Assembly: GCF_949628215.1 (NCBI RefSeq)
Contig: NC_134283.1
Coordinates: 5,821,610 to 5,885,609 of the forward strand
Direction: 5' to 3'
Length of the DNA stretch: 64,000 nucleotides
Source of the DNA: Phalacrocorax aristotelis
Taxonomy: Eukaryota; Chordata; Aves; Suliformes; Phalacrocoracidae
In this document: positions 1-13,000 of the stretch, piece after piece
How the letters are laid out: every line of letters starts with the position of its first letter
Position numbering within the stretch: position 1 is the first letter of the stretch
Translations under genes and position numbers: made by a program
Notes under the pieces: model-generated
Databases searched by the model: none
What the model was told of the DNA's origin: nothing
The model's input: the letters and a program-made list of their open reading frames with translations, nothing else

Positions 1-450
1 ATGGTACTGAAACAGTATTGCATGATAGAGAAAATTCATTGTGTATTTCAATGTCAATAATTAAGTAATATCTTGCATAAGGTACTTGAAAAGCAGCCAT
101 ATAACTGACCTACTGAGCTGTTAATTATGTAGATCACTGGATAACTATGGGCGCTTAATAATGGATGATGTGTGGTATTATTCCTGCAACCTGGCTAGAT
201 TACGTACAAGTGAAATTGCTCAAAGCCCAGCATTTACAAAACTACCTGGGATTTCATTTTGAACTAATGAGTTCTTAAAAGATCTGGTATCTTCACTATT
301 TCACTTTACCATGATGTCAAAAGTAAGGGAAAAGTAGAGGAAAAGTTTTCCAGTTTTGTGTCCTGCACATGTTAAAGGCTCCTTATGAGTCGGCCTGAAA
401 CTTTATTATTTAGCAGATAAGGAACCAGAACGACAGACAGTCTTTTATAC
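1..450 (-). other. BCO1: BCO1 intron 4 (partial)
   Basis: AT-rich sequence after the exon 4 donor, to the window edge. I see no exon, repeat or RNA gene in it. Confidence 0.7.
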
Positions 451-598
451 CTTCTCTAATGTCTCCAGAGTCTGCGGATTAATTTTCCTGATGAAGTTAG
501 TCTCACTGACAGCGTAAAAATCATCCCCAGTTTTCATAATGTTGATCAGGCAGTTGTCTGTGAACTCAGGAATGGTGTGAGACAAATACGAGAACGCC
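451..598 (-). CDS. BCO1: BCO1 coding exon 4
   Basis: 148 nt between acceptor CCGCACAG and donor GAAG/GTATAA. It encodes [20 protein letters not shown] and ends with QTLETLEK at residue 157. The next exon, carrying the first iron-ligand histidine, is not present in positions 1-450. Confidence 0.94.
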
Positions 599-3500
599 CT
601 GTGCGGAGGGAAATTTCATATCGGTTCATTAGAGCAGCAGAAGCCGTACTAGCTTTTACCCCGTGCACAGCAGAAGTCACCTGAGCAGCGCGGGCTGTGC
701 ACAGCAGCAGGGTCACGGAGCTGGGTCTGTCTGTCCCCTGCTGTGCCCTGTTCTGGCCGCTCCTACACTGCTTCAGGGGAAAGGGTGGAAAAGTGGAGGA
801 GCTGGACTTCGACACCCTTGGCTTGGGCGAGGGGTATGGACATGGGTGCAACCCATTTCCCATACACAAATGGGCATCCAGGTCCAGTCCTACCACCAGC
901 TGTACCGTAGGCACTGGTTTATCGGGACAGGCTAATTACAGGCTCTCCTGTACACACCTTGTGAGACCTTGTTTCAGCCTAAAAGCTGGTAAAAGCTGGT
1001 AGGTTTTTCAGGCTATGCCTTTGTAAAATAGATGGATTCATATACTCCCTGATGGAATATTTTTGTTCCCGGTGTTATCCTGTACCACAATTATGATTTC
1101 AAAGAAGATCAAACTTCACATGTGGACTTGACAGTTTTCCTTATTAGTGTTGGACTTTATCACATTCACTTGAAGCCAATACAAATTTGCTTATATCCCT
1201 TTTGAACTTAAAATGCCAGTGTGCTGGAAGAGGGAAGAAAAGCATCTTATCTCAGGGTAAAAACGTACACCAAATCAACTACTTTGCAATAGCTATCCAT
1301 ACCTATGCTCTTACCAAATATCAAATTCAAGATCATTAGAGGTGGTCCATCCAGGAAGAAGGGATGGGTAAGCTATTTGCCTTTGTCAGGGAATATACAC
1401 AGCCAATTTTACAAGACAGGTAATAACATCATGGCTTACACCTTGCCTCTCATGTACAGCCTATCATTCTTTCGAAAGCAGCTATTGCAGACATCCCAAG
1501 TGGTTCTGATTGTGCACATAAGGTTAGCTCAGGCCCATGGGTGCAGTCCTTCAAAGCACTGCACGTGACTCTGGAAACAATGGAAATTTTTTATCACTTT
1601 CTTTTCTTCTGTAAAAATGGTCTTTAATACAGAAGGTTTTCTATTCTTTTTAAAGTGATTGATGCTTTTCTTCTTTTTGTTGAATAAACTTTGCATTAAT
1701 TCCTTCCCCATCTCTTCATCTTTTCCTTTCTTGCTGCTTCTCCCCTTACAGAGTATCATTTTTATAAACTTCTGTGAAACACTTGAAAAAGAAAATATTT
1801 GGTTTCTCAAAATTACACAAATATCTACTTGCAGAGGTGAAAAAAACAGCCAATATTGCTGATAAAATTAATTTCAAACATTTGCCCTAGAATAACCCAC
1901 AGATAATACAGGGCTGGATATATCTCTTGGCCTTTTCAATATTTATCAATTGTAAATTTACAAAACAAGTTTTGTATTTGTAAATATGTATTAAGGGTAA
2001 ACAGAAAGACATCTATGCTGGAGAGAGAAGTAGATAGAAGAATGGTGTTTGAAAAAGCATCTCTTACTTGGCAAATATGTTTTTGCATGGATCTGGATAA
2101 GCCATAGTTCCAAACTCAGACACCACAATTCGCTTGGCTTCTATGTTGCAGTTGTATGTGTCACTTCGGAGATACTTACTTCTATAGTAAACTTCACCTG
2201 ACAAAGGTCAAACAGGTTTCAATCACATTTCATACTGAGTTCTTTAGAAAATTAGCACAGGTAAAGTCAGAGAAAGAGTTTCTCAAGCAGATGTTCTTTA
2301 GCTAAGAAAAGGTTGCAATGAAACCAGAAAAGTCGCCAACTCCCTGTTTTGGAAGTCTTTTTCTGCTCCCTAAGGAACGTTCTTGTGGGTGCTGAGATAG
2401 GTAACAGTTTGTCTGGCTTCCTTGATTCCCAACACATTTGGACAATACTGGGGGACTGGGGAGAGGAAAGGAGGGATTTGGATAAGCCCTTCCAGTAAAC
2501 CAAAACAATCTGTGTAAAAATGATTAATTCTGCATCACTGTGTGGGTGGTGATAAATCTCCTGTACTGGCAAAATTTGGTTATGAGAGAGTAACAAATTG
2601 CTTGAAGGAATCAGTATCTATCCTTACCAATTTAATGGACCACTGCACTTGAACTAACTGAGCTCTGTTTGCTTCAGGTAAGTAAAATACACTGGCAATT
2701 AAAAAATTTCTTTTAAAAACATTTTAAAATTCTAATTTAAAAAAATTCTTTATAGGCTCTTTTGTTGGGGATGTAGAGCTGGGCAGGCAAGGAGATCCTG
2801 CAGTTACATTAAATGTCTCTGATCACAGAAATGGAAACTAAAAAATAAACACTAGGAATGGAGGATGTCAGGAGTGAAACCCAATTCTTTTAGAGATACA
2901 AACATTTTGCAGCAAGAATCTAGGTATAAAAGATCCTGCCTTACACTAAAACAGCTGAACTGATTAAAAAAACTTTAACTGAAACCAAAAAAGAAATTGT
3001 TTTGGATAGAGGTGCTGCCTGCTTTCCTTCACTAAGGATGACAAGTAGGAGGACTGCTTGTAGGGGTGTCAAGTATACATAAGTGAGGTTTGATTTTTGA
3101 AGTGACACAGTGGCCCAGTTTCTCTCCTGGCAGCTGTTATAGCTGCAACCAAATCCCAAAAGGGGAATGTTAGTCTTCCCTGAAACTAGGTTGTTCATCC
3201 ACAACAGAAAAACCTCCGGATATTACAGTACTTTTTGTTGATCCAGTTTGAAACAATGGAGGTTTTCTTGCTCTGGGTGGAAGGCGAAGGCTGCCCTGCA
3301 GTGACCTGCTCAGAGCTGGTTGCAGGCTATCCTGCAGCGGGGACAATATTGAACTTTGGCATTCTGCAAAAAAGGACAACATAATCTATCTTTGATAACA
3401 GCCCTGCAGCGATACTCCTGCTACTGCTGTGAAGAGCGAGGTGTGAGTGTATGTTGGGAGAGCCTTTCCCCAAAGGGGTTACCACCCCAGCAGGCATGCC

Positions 3501-6500
3501 ACTCTGCAGATGAAACCTGCAGCATTCTAACGCTAATCAAACTCAAAATAGAATTAGCAACATGAGGCACCAAGGTTTGGGTTGTTCAGCTTTTTTTAAT
3601 CTGATGTGCAGCAACTTACCATTTTTAAATGTAAAGCTATGCAGCAGAGCCAAGCCATCAAACCAATGGTTATACTTAGTGTCCCCTATTGTGTGCATCC
3701 CTGGGCCATTCCGGAGAAGTATCCCTTGCAACCAAGTGGGCAACCGACCTATAAACAAAAAGGAGATTCCAGTATCCATTCATTTAGGTGAGGGGCTTGT
3801 TACAGGACAGTTCTCCTAAGGGCATAAGCTTCATATAGCCAGACAGACTATGGGTGTGTCAAGATGTGTAATAGCATATAATTATGTTGAAGTTTGGGTT
3901 ACCTAAAATATGATCTGCTCAGAAATGTGGCATTGGTAATGTTCTGCATTAATATTGCTGTATGAGATTACTATAAGAAGATGAGATTGCTGGAATGTAA
4001 TTTGCTAAATATCAGGAAGTAAATAAAGTTGGACCTTTCTTTCCTGCACTCAGATTTTGAAGTGACGCATTTAAACTCTTTTACTCATGCCAGGAAAAGC
4101 TAGAGCTTATCAGAAAGAAACATATTTTATAGGTTATATGACTTGCCTTGGCCTCCCATACATCAATTTAAACTTCAGGCTAAATGAATTCCAGTAAGAC
4201 TTTCATTAATTAAATTACACAGCATAATATAGTGTCATTTTGGGAGTGCTTTCGTGACACTAGCCATAATGTTAGTGTTTTGAACACAAATAAAGGGTAG
4301 GTATATTATACTGAAAATATGTAAGTACTGTTGAGGTTTGAATAAGAAATGTTCCTCATGAAATCCTTGCAGGAAATACATTACCTGCCATTTGACACAC
4401 AGAATAACAAAAGATAAAGAATGTTATACGGGTTAAAGAGCTGAACAAAAGTGCTATCAGATATTAAATTAAAAGCTTCACTTGCTTCTTTGTGTGTATG
4501 TCTCCTGAGGGAACATTTAAGATCACGTACTGCTTTTCCATGCTATTCCTGCACTAAACATTATCTCTGCATAAAAAGCTATTCAGAACTTTTAGTTCTC
4601 CTTATCATTCAGTTTGTGACCCTATGTTGAATATGTTGACACACTTTCTTATTAGCACTTCCTTTACAACAGGTAGAAATGTCCTCTTACAGAAGTATTC
4701 CATTTTGTCAAAGCTGATGCAGTTGCTGAGAGGTGAACAAGTTTAGTCTGCTTATATGCCTAAAATAAAAGTGTTTCTCTTCATTGCCACTTCCCTTTCT
4801 ACAGTTTTCTGTTATTTGACAATAGAAGACTGTAGGCTCTGCTATTTCTCCGATGCTATAGGCAACTGCAGTGTAGTGAGTGTAGTCTTCTGTGCTCCTA
4901 CCATCCTACTGATGCCATTTATGTTTGTAAATCTGTGAAATGAGCATGGGCTGCCACAAACCTTTTGCTAACACTGAGCTGGGGCTGACTGCATGCGGTC
5001 TTGCTGCAACCAGTCCTTCTTTCCCTGTGGTGAAAATGTAATACTCCTGCTGCATATGAGGTCTTGTGGGATTTTGACCCAGTAAAACTATCTTCTGCTT
5101 TGGGGCCCATCATTCAAGACAAGTAGATATTTCTGCAATTCAGTGAACATCTTGCAGCTCCTAGGGCGAAAAATTTTGCTCAGAGATTATTCCTCTATAT
5201 CAGAATAATGGTGCTCAAAAAGTTCCAGAACAGGCCAATAAAATGATTTTGCTGGAAGAAATAAAAGGTGGGAAAAGGTGGAGAAAGTGGATCTTCTTCT
5301 TAAGGCACTGTGGACTTGATGCAGCTTCTGAAACTTCTGGTGTGATGCAGTGTGATTTCTGGCATAATTCCAGTATGAAAAGCATGGAGCGAAGGATCAT
5401 CTAGTGAGGTTTTTAGATGAACGTTCATCTTAGTGGGAATTAAGAGTTTCTTTAAATCAGACTGGGTACCAATCAGCATCCTAAACTGCTTAAATAGCTT
5501 TAAAAATCTGGACCTTGCATCTTTTTTGCATCAGGCTTTTATCTGAAGTGGAAACAATGATACTTTCCTGTACCACGTGAGGACACAAAAGTGACAGGGT
5601 AAAATTCCAAATATTTGGAAGTTTGTTAACTATCATAGCAACAGAGTTTTATACAATGACATGGCTGTACAACGCATAGGAGAGCATGGTTTAAATTACA
5701 GCTGACATGAGAAGTACAGAGTCATATTTACAGTGTGCATATTAATTAACAAGGAGACAAAATACTGGCAGAGCTCAGGGCTAGCAAAATATTTCTTTAT
5801 AGTTTTCCTAATTGGTAAATACTGAATCATCATTGCCAATGAAGGAATATTTCGTATGCATGATTTTGTTTACTGAAATATGCAGTCTTTGTTCAAAGAA
5901 ACCATTGCATAATACAGATCAGGTCTGCTAAATGGTTTCATTGCAAACAACTTCAAATGTTTCAGTAATAAGTTTTTATCTTGAGAAAAAAAAACTTGAA
6001 AGGCATAAACCCACTGTAAATTATAACAAAGCACTTTGTCTGACTTGAAATAAAATCTTTTCCAACTCAGCTGCCAAACTGAACAACAACAACAAAGTCA
6101 TGCAAGTTTTGTCAACTTTTTAGTGTTGCATTTGGGAAGTGACTTTAAAATTGGTATTAGATGCCTACCATTTCGTGAACTACATATAACAAACAATGCA
6201 GCGTATATTTACTAAATAGGGGCCCTCAGCAACAAACCTCCCCTGTAGCTATAGTAAAAAAAACCCCTTCTGTAAAGTAAAAAAAAAAGCAGTAAAAATA
6301 ATAGACTGATCAAGTGTTCCTTCCTAGAGACCCTCTTTAAACTATCTCACTGAAGGATACTACGCAGTTTTTACTGGGTTAACTTCTGAACTCTCTTTTT
6401 AACAGTACACAGTGGCATCCATTACTGCTGCTTTTCAACACTGAAATACTGTTGTTGAATAGTCCCAATTTTAGCGACTCTCTCCAGGAGGCAAGGAAGA

Positions 6501-6932
6501 GCGTGAGCAGGCAGGGAGGGTAGGGAAGGGTTACAGAGAAGAGAAACTGAAAGCCTGAGCGGAGCTATGGGGGAGGGGAGTCACCAGATCAAATACTGAG
6601 ATTTCACCCCTCTCCACTGATTTCAGTGAATCCTGTTCAAACAGACTTTCTGGAAGAGTACACAGAAATGTCCATCGAGTGAGAAAAATCCCACAGTTGG
6701 GGCACGAATATTATCTGAGATCAGTCCTTTAAACACAATTCCCTTACGTTTCTTGCTTTCTCAGTTTCCGCTTTCAGTGTTGTCTTGGGTCAACAAGTGT
6801 TTCAGTGTTTACGTATTTGAAAACACCAAAGTAACCGCACGTATTAGAACAGATTTTCTTTCACTTACCTTGCACCTCAGCTTTTATGGGTTCTGGATGT
6901 TCTTCTTTATTTCTGCCAAATATCGTCTCCAT
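451..6932 (-). CDS. BCO1: BCO1, beta-carotene 15,15'-oxygenase 1 (5' part, exons 1-4)
   Basis: BCO1 is a cytosolic non-haem iron enzyme that splits beta-carotene centrally into two retinal molecules, the entry to vitamin A synthesis. Four minus-strand coding exons join in phase: 6932-6869, 3748-3620, 2197-2068 and 598-451, giving residues 1-157 of about 526. The start [20 protein letters not shown] is the family N terminus. Exon 2 carries [17 protein letters not shown] and [13 protein letters not shown], hallmark motifs of carotenoid oxygenases. Exon 3 carries [20 protein letters not shown], and exon 4 has [18 protein letters not shown]. All introns are GT-AG. The four iron-binding histidines lie further downstream, outside the window, so catalytic integrity cannot be judged. 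The gene is divergent from PKD1L2, as in human. What is visible has no stop or frameshift. Confidence 0.96.
599..2067 (-). other. BCO1: BCO1 intron 3
   Basis: 1.47 kb. The part near 660-930 is more GC-rich and contains short open frames on both strands with no recognisable product. A perfect 10-bp direct duplication (AAAAGCTGGT twice) sits at 981-1000. Nothing else is recognised. Confidence 0.6.
2068..2197 (-). CDS. BCO1: BCO1 coding exon 3
   Basis: 130 nt between acceptor TTTGTCAG and donor CCAA/GTAAGA. It encodes [19 protein letters not shown] followed by [20 protein letters not shown] and IFA, in phase with exon 2. Confidence 0.95.
2198..3619 (-). other. BCO1: BCO1 intron 2
   Basis: 1.42 kb between exons 3 and 2. 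I recognise no repeat family or RNA gene. The short open frames here have no known motif. Confidence 0.6.
3620..3748 (-). CDS. BCO1: BCO1 coding exon 2
   Basis: 129 nt between acceptor TTTATAG and donor AATG/GTAAGT. It encodes [19 protein letters not shown] through [10 protein letters not shown]. The apparent upstream Met at 3779 is in intron sequence and is not a start. Confidence 0.96.
3749..6868 (-). other. BCO1: BCO1 intron 1
   Basis: 3.1 kb, AT-rich, and the longest BCO1 intron seen. First introns often carry enhancers, but I can point to no specific element here. Confidence 0.6.
6869..6932 (-). CDS. BCO1: BCO1 coding exon 1
   Basis: 64 nt encoding residues 1-21 plus one base. The start ATG is at 6932-6930 and the donor reads CAAG/GTAAGT in minus-strand sense. 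This start is chosen because it gives the conserved [10 protein letters not shown] terminus. Confidence 0.95.
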
Positions 6933-7031
6933 TTCGCATGTAATAAACAATTTCTATGTCCTCTACCCCGCTGTTCCCGCAGCTGTTGTGGTCCCCTCCT
7001 GTCTGGGCTTAAGAACTGCTTTTTCCTGTTA

Positions 7032-7056
7032 TGTATAAAGATAAGGTCAAAGTGCA
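7032..7056 (-). promoter_or_regulatory. BCO1: Candidate BCO1 proximal promoter: DR1 site and TATA-like box
   Basis: AGGTCA-A-AGTGCA at 7044-7056 is a direct repeat with one-base spacing, the layout bound by PPAR/RXR and HNF4 receptors. Reading toward BCO1, a TATA-like TTTATAC (7039-7033) follows it, about 100 bp before the ATG at 6932. A second TATA-like TATAAATT lies at 7098-7091. The mammalian BCO1 promoter is known to respond to PPARgamma through a proximal response element. That this site is its avian counterpart is inference, and the transcription start is not visible from sequence. Confidence 0.4.
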
Positions 7057-7099
7057 ATGCGAGCTAGTGGCTGGTGGCTTATAGATTGACAATTTATAA

Positions 7100-10000
7100 T
7101 AGCTGATCTTTAGTCCCTACCACATACACTATAATTCTTACACATTCTCATTAAAATTAACTCTTTCACTGATTCAAAGGGGAAGTAAGAAAAACTTAAT
7201 TCACCTGTTTGCTTCTTATGAACCTATCTGAAGCAGCCAGCCATGCCCTGGGAGTCAGGCAGAATGACTCTGAAACATCACCTTCAGCATGTCAGATAAA
7301 ATTTAAGGCACTGCCTAGGGGTGCTTGCCCCATTTGGCAGGTAGGAGAGAAAAAGAAAAGAAAACTCTACTCACTGTCCTGAGTTTGACTCTTTGGGAGT
7401 GACATTTCAGAGCAGGGTGTCATCCTTTTCTTTCCATTCTGTGAAATTTAAACTGTGCTGTTTTATTAGTAAACAAAATATCATCACTGAACACTCATCT
7501 GCTCTATTTCTTCATATACAAGCTCTTCCAGAGTGAACTGAGCAGCACATCTTTGAATTAAATATCTTTTCACAAATAATCACTATAACACATTCCCCCT
7601 TATGTGACCTGAATCCACTCCATGAAAGTATGGCAGGAATCATTAAAAATTAGGGGGATTTTTAATTTTATGCTTTTGTTTCTTGATAAGGTACTTAACC
7701 GAGTTCAATGTTGCTAATTTTAAAATCCTCTGGGGAAATAATTATTTCAATATAAAGCATGTGATTGCAGAGCAAATCATAGGCTCCGTTGAACATGAAG
7801 GATAAAAAGATTCTTTGCACAATTATATATTATGCAATTTCATATGAGGTTACCCTAAAATCCGATTTTTTTCAGCTAAACCAATGTTGTTCCCAAAATG
7901 TTTTAACATCACTTATTCAGGCTGACTGATCTTTTATAAATGTACATATTTATTTTATTTAAAACACATTTTGTGCTACACTTGACTGCTCCAACACACT
8001 TGTTACACACAAACATAGCTCCTCTCTTCCTAACCTATTGCCTGTTTGATGGCCTGGCTTCACTTTGGGAGATAAACAAGACAGCATGCCTGTTTAGAAA
8101 GCACCAACAGAACCAGGTGATAATAAAATAAAAAGTCACATTAAAAATTAAAATATATGGGCTTTGTTGGAGTCAGTAGTGTCAATAAACAGGAGGATTG
8201 AACCAGAAGGCTGCAGGAAATGAAGGGTATCAAAGTCCACACACATACACATATGCAGATATATATACACTCACACACACATAAACATACACACATACTA
8301 TATGCATGGATATGTATATACACATATGTGTGAGAGAGAGTGTGTGTTTTGAGATGTAGATTTACTTGTACACAAAAAGGCAACTACAGGATTTTTCAGC
8401 AATGTTAGAAACCGAAAAGGATCTGGCAAAAAACCAAAGCCATCTAACTCGACTTCCACTAGCCACGGGGACATTTTCTCTGTCCATGATGTTCTGCTTT
8501 GCTTTAAAACATTCTCTTCAGTGTATACTCATCCATTTACAGAGGCACAGCTCTTAATGCTGCAGCTGTAATTATATGACCTTCAAGCGGCCTGATCTGT
8601 AGCAGCACCAAACAGGTTTCCACAGAGCAAGCAAGCAATGAAAAGAATTAATTTGAACCATTTTTGCCCTTCTTCACCATGACTATTCATCTAGTTTACA
8701 ATTCAGCCAAGATGAGATAATGGGAAACCTCATTAAAAGTTGTTTGTGTGGAAGAACAAGGAGCTGCAGATATCCAGCAACTTTTGATATCAACCCAAAT
8801 GTGTTTTGGTAGCTAATTTCAGGTGTCTGTGCCTGAAAGTTTTGTCACATATTTTGTACAACTTAAGGAAAATGAACTTGCAAAGTTCATTTTTCTGCTT
8901 GTCAGTGAAAAACCTTTATTTAGCAGTAAACCACTTTTTTATTGTTGTTTTCATCATGCTCATGACAGATAAGCAGTTAGTAAGGTATGGAGAGATTAAT
9001 TTTCTTGCCAACTGTGTAATTTCTGCCTTTTTATATTGAAACAGAGAAATATCAGCATATTGATTTACAATTATAATGTGTAAGTATGAGCACAAGTAGG
9101 TGTGGATTACGTGACTTTCCTAATTTTATTATTTCACAATGTTTATTCTCCCTTTGTAAAAGCATGTGTTTGATGGGAGAGCATAGGGAAGGTTATAGAA
9201 CTGTATGTTGTACAGAACATAGAGGAAGTACAACCCGCTCTGGACAGACTGCCTGCGCCTCTTTGATCTTGGGTTTACCAGACAGATTTTAACTCACATA
9301 TATAATGTTTACCGAAACATTATAAACTCAGGGAGGCTCTGCTGTCTTACTCTTCCAGGTAAGGAATACACAAAACATAAGCCTTAATGCAAATGATCCA
9401 ATCCCATGGTTTGAATAGCCTCCCCTGCTGCTTCACCTCATTTACAAACACTATCCAGTTCAGAATTCTTCAAATACAGATCTTTCCCCAACTAAATCTA
9501 GCATTTCTCCCAGTTTCCTCTCTTTAATCACCCCTCATGACAACACAGCTCCCCACCTCAGGCAGATTTTCGTCACTATTTTTTTCCGCTTTACACAATT
9601 GTGGTGAAGGCTACAAGCTGTTTCCTTTTGGATCCTTTTTGCTTTCACTTCCCTCCAGTCTCTGAGTGCCTTGAGCTTCTCTCCCAAACTTAAAGAGGGC
9701 TATGAAGACATCTTCTGAGCAAAGCAGTACCCTGCCCAGCATTGGTCTGGTTGTACCCTGTGGCCATGCAAGGCTGGGGTTGACTCTTAGGGTGTGATCT
9801 CTGGGCTCAATGGAAACAGAGTTAAGCAGAGGAGCTGCTTAACTAAGTTTCTAGTATAACAATAATGTCATTGCCACGTGTCTACCTTTGTACTTTTGGT
9901 TCACTTGCTTACACAAGAAGCAGATCATTGCCCTATAAAGCAGAGACAGACTAATATTATTCCTTATCTGTATTCTGAAATACAAGTACTTACTTTACTT

Positions 10001-13000
10001 TAATCTCAACCTTTCTTTTATAAAATTTGAGTTCTAATTAAAGCTCATTAACAAATTAACAATACGACTTTAATCTGTGCTAAGAACTTTCAACTATCAA
10101 CTGTTATCTATTATTACCAAATAAAGACTCCAATAGTAGAACTGATACAAACTTTATAGTTGTTCTTGCTGAAATCACACTGAGTGCTACCTCGCTCTGC
10201 TAGGAGATGTAACTCTAATCTTTGTTAAACGCTGTTAAATAACAATAGTTTCCATATATTATTGTGACCAGGTTTTGTTTGGATCAAAACAGTTCTGATA
10301 AAATACTGATCAGTATTGTTTGGATGAAAATAATTATTTTTGTGAGATATTAACTTTCTTGGTGAGATTTTTTTTGAGAGAGATTTTTGTGAGATTTCAA
10401 ATTTTTTGTGATATACTTTTTTCTTTTACTAGTCATATTTTTAATAAATATCACAAGAAACACTGTTTTGCTCATTTAAATACAAATATAATATAACTTA
10501 GTATGAAAACTCTTCAAGTGCTGAGGCACAGAACTACTGGCCTACCCATACTAGTATCCAACCAGACTGAGCTCACCCAGCCACCATAATGCCCAAGCAT
10601 TTAAATGCCCAAATATTCAAACACTAGACAGTCAAACAAGTAAACAGCCACGGTATGTACAAGAACTTCCTCACCATAAGACTTTTATAACCATATCTGC
10701 ACCCTTCAATGTCCCAAGGCTATTTACATGTTTTAATATCTAATATGTTATACAGTTCGGTAATGTATTTTCAAGCGGGCAGAATGACAACATGAAGGTT
10801 GGCGTTCACTTACATGACTGAAGGTGTTACAGACAGTTACAGTGACAGAATTTAACACTGCTATGCATTGTCCTACCTTTTAGCCTACTGTATACCTTTG
10901 GCAGAACATAAAAGAAAAACTAGTGAGAACTGTTTTCTGGTTTTAGTCAGGTGGCATCTGAGTGTAGAGCGCTTAACATGAAAGCAGCGTTCCTGAATGA
11001 AGAGGCTGCTGGACCTCTAGTCTTCTCATTATGGGGATTGTGAAGCCAATCTCTATTGTAAGGTGTTGCATACCTATTGATGAGAGATGTTATTAATGAA
11101 AACAACTTGTAACACAGCTTTTTTGTTTCTGTTTTCATGTCCTGTAAGCTCAGAAATAGCTCATAACAAGCAGAAGAAAAATGTATTTTAAAAAATTAAA
11201 TAAAATAAACAAGGGTGGAAGCTGGACTGCCTTAGAAATCCAGCCAGTTTTATGATCACGGAAATCTGGAGTGGCTGCAGAAACACCAGTGGAGTTGTGA
11301 GGGCTGTAGATTCAGATCCAAGCAAATTATTTTTTTTTTTGCCTCTCTGTGTGTGCTAGAAAAGTTCAGTCCATTTGTATCTACCAGTTAATATTTTGCC
11401 CAGAGAAGGTACCTTTAATCCCTAGAACAGTCATCTTATTAAGATAATCTAAATTGTGCCACTTAATCAGTCACGATCATAAGAACACATGAGGTGTCAG
11501 CAGATGTGACAGATAGCTCTGCTTCTTTCTATGAGAATTCAAGGCTAACCTTAGCCATCGGTAACCTTAGCTTGATTTATGTTCTTATGGGGCACACTTA
11601 CCGTCTTCTTCCCAACAGTCAAAGTTCTGCTGTGGAAGGCAATAAAACATAGGAACTAGCTGGGAAAGGTGGGAGTATTGAGGCATCAGCAGTATGGCAG
11701 GTGAGGAAAGTCAAGCTACAAGCTCAAAGGCAATACTTCCGAAGGGACAGTTCCTAGGAGAAGATCCTCAGGAGCTTATCCAGGCAACAGTTGTGCCAGA
11801 AGACAACCATACACATCTTATAAACAGAAATTATGTCCTACCCAACAACTCCTGAATGTAGTGTTACTTATCGTTATCCTGACCCCATCATGCCAGGCAT
11901 GAATGTGTAATTTAATTATTGCACCCTGTAAAGATAAGAATTGTTTTCCCTGTTTTTCTAAACAAGATAATATCAAAATTGCAACTTGACAGGGCTCACT
12001 GGTAAGTTCACTGTGTTGCCACATGGAAAATGTAACAGTAGAGCAACAACAAAAACAAACCCTTTTGAGTCAGCAAATAACTGGGACTCACTATCAGGAC
12101 AAGCAACCCAGGAGAGCAGCACGGAAGGAAGTGTGATTGTGACCCACCTTCTTAAACTAATTGGCAGATGGGGTTTTTTTAAAGCCAGCTGGAGAGATGG
12201 AAGATGTAGGTGTACCCAGGGGCTTTTCTCCATCCCTTTCTGGACCGTCTGCTTAGTACTCAGTTCTCCCTACCTATTTGGGTAATAATGAAACAGGTCT
12301 TTTGAAGAGGCAGTCCTGCACACTGCAGGAGTGTACATGACACACTAAAATGGACCGCTCATGATCTTGTCTCAAGTTAATGATACCTGAAAATCATCTT
12401 TTTTCTACCTCAAATCCAAAGTAACATAAATCAATTTTCCATTTATATGCATATTAAATTCATAGAACAGAGGTGTATTTCTACTCCTGATTAAATCTAT
12501 ACATTACATTCAGTAATATTCAGGAATGCAAAGATGGTAATATCCTCCTATAGAGAGTAAATTTACTTGTTCTTCCTCAAGGCAAATGAAAAACAGCCAA
12601 AATGAACGGGGGTGTGATTTATTCCTTCCAATTGGCAGCTCTTCACTTCCTTAACTCTTCAAATCTAGTACTTTCTGGCCTCTATTAAGGCTTGTCAAGC
12701 TATTCTGCTGTGCTGCAATGGCCTTTTGAATCACAGGATATTCCTAGGCTGTGATGATGCAGCTGTAATCTGCACTAGGGTACAAATCAGGACCACCCTG
12801 AAGTCAGCAGCAGAACCATACCTCTTTGTCCGTGCACCAAGCTCTCCAATAGCCCATGAAACCCTGGAACTGATTTTGCTCAGGTCTGGGACACTAAAGT
12901 TCAGAAGCAGAAAGCCTTATGAATGAGCCATGTTCTCCTAATAACAGCAGTGGGTCATGGAGAGATTTCACTTGGATTCAGGGCACCCTGAGCTATAGGG

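Noticed and set aside
3749-3779. Apparent Met start of BCO1 at 3779
   Set aside because: These residues come from intron sequence before the exon 2 acceptor; the true start is in exon 1 at 6932.
8141-8383. Cys/Val/Ile-rich 80-codon minus-strand open frame
   Set aside because: Translation of a CA/TA microsatellite.
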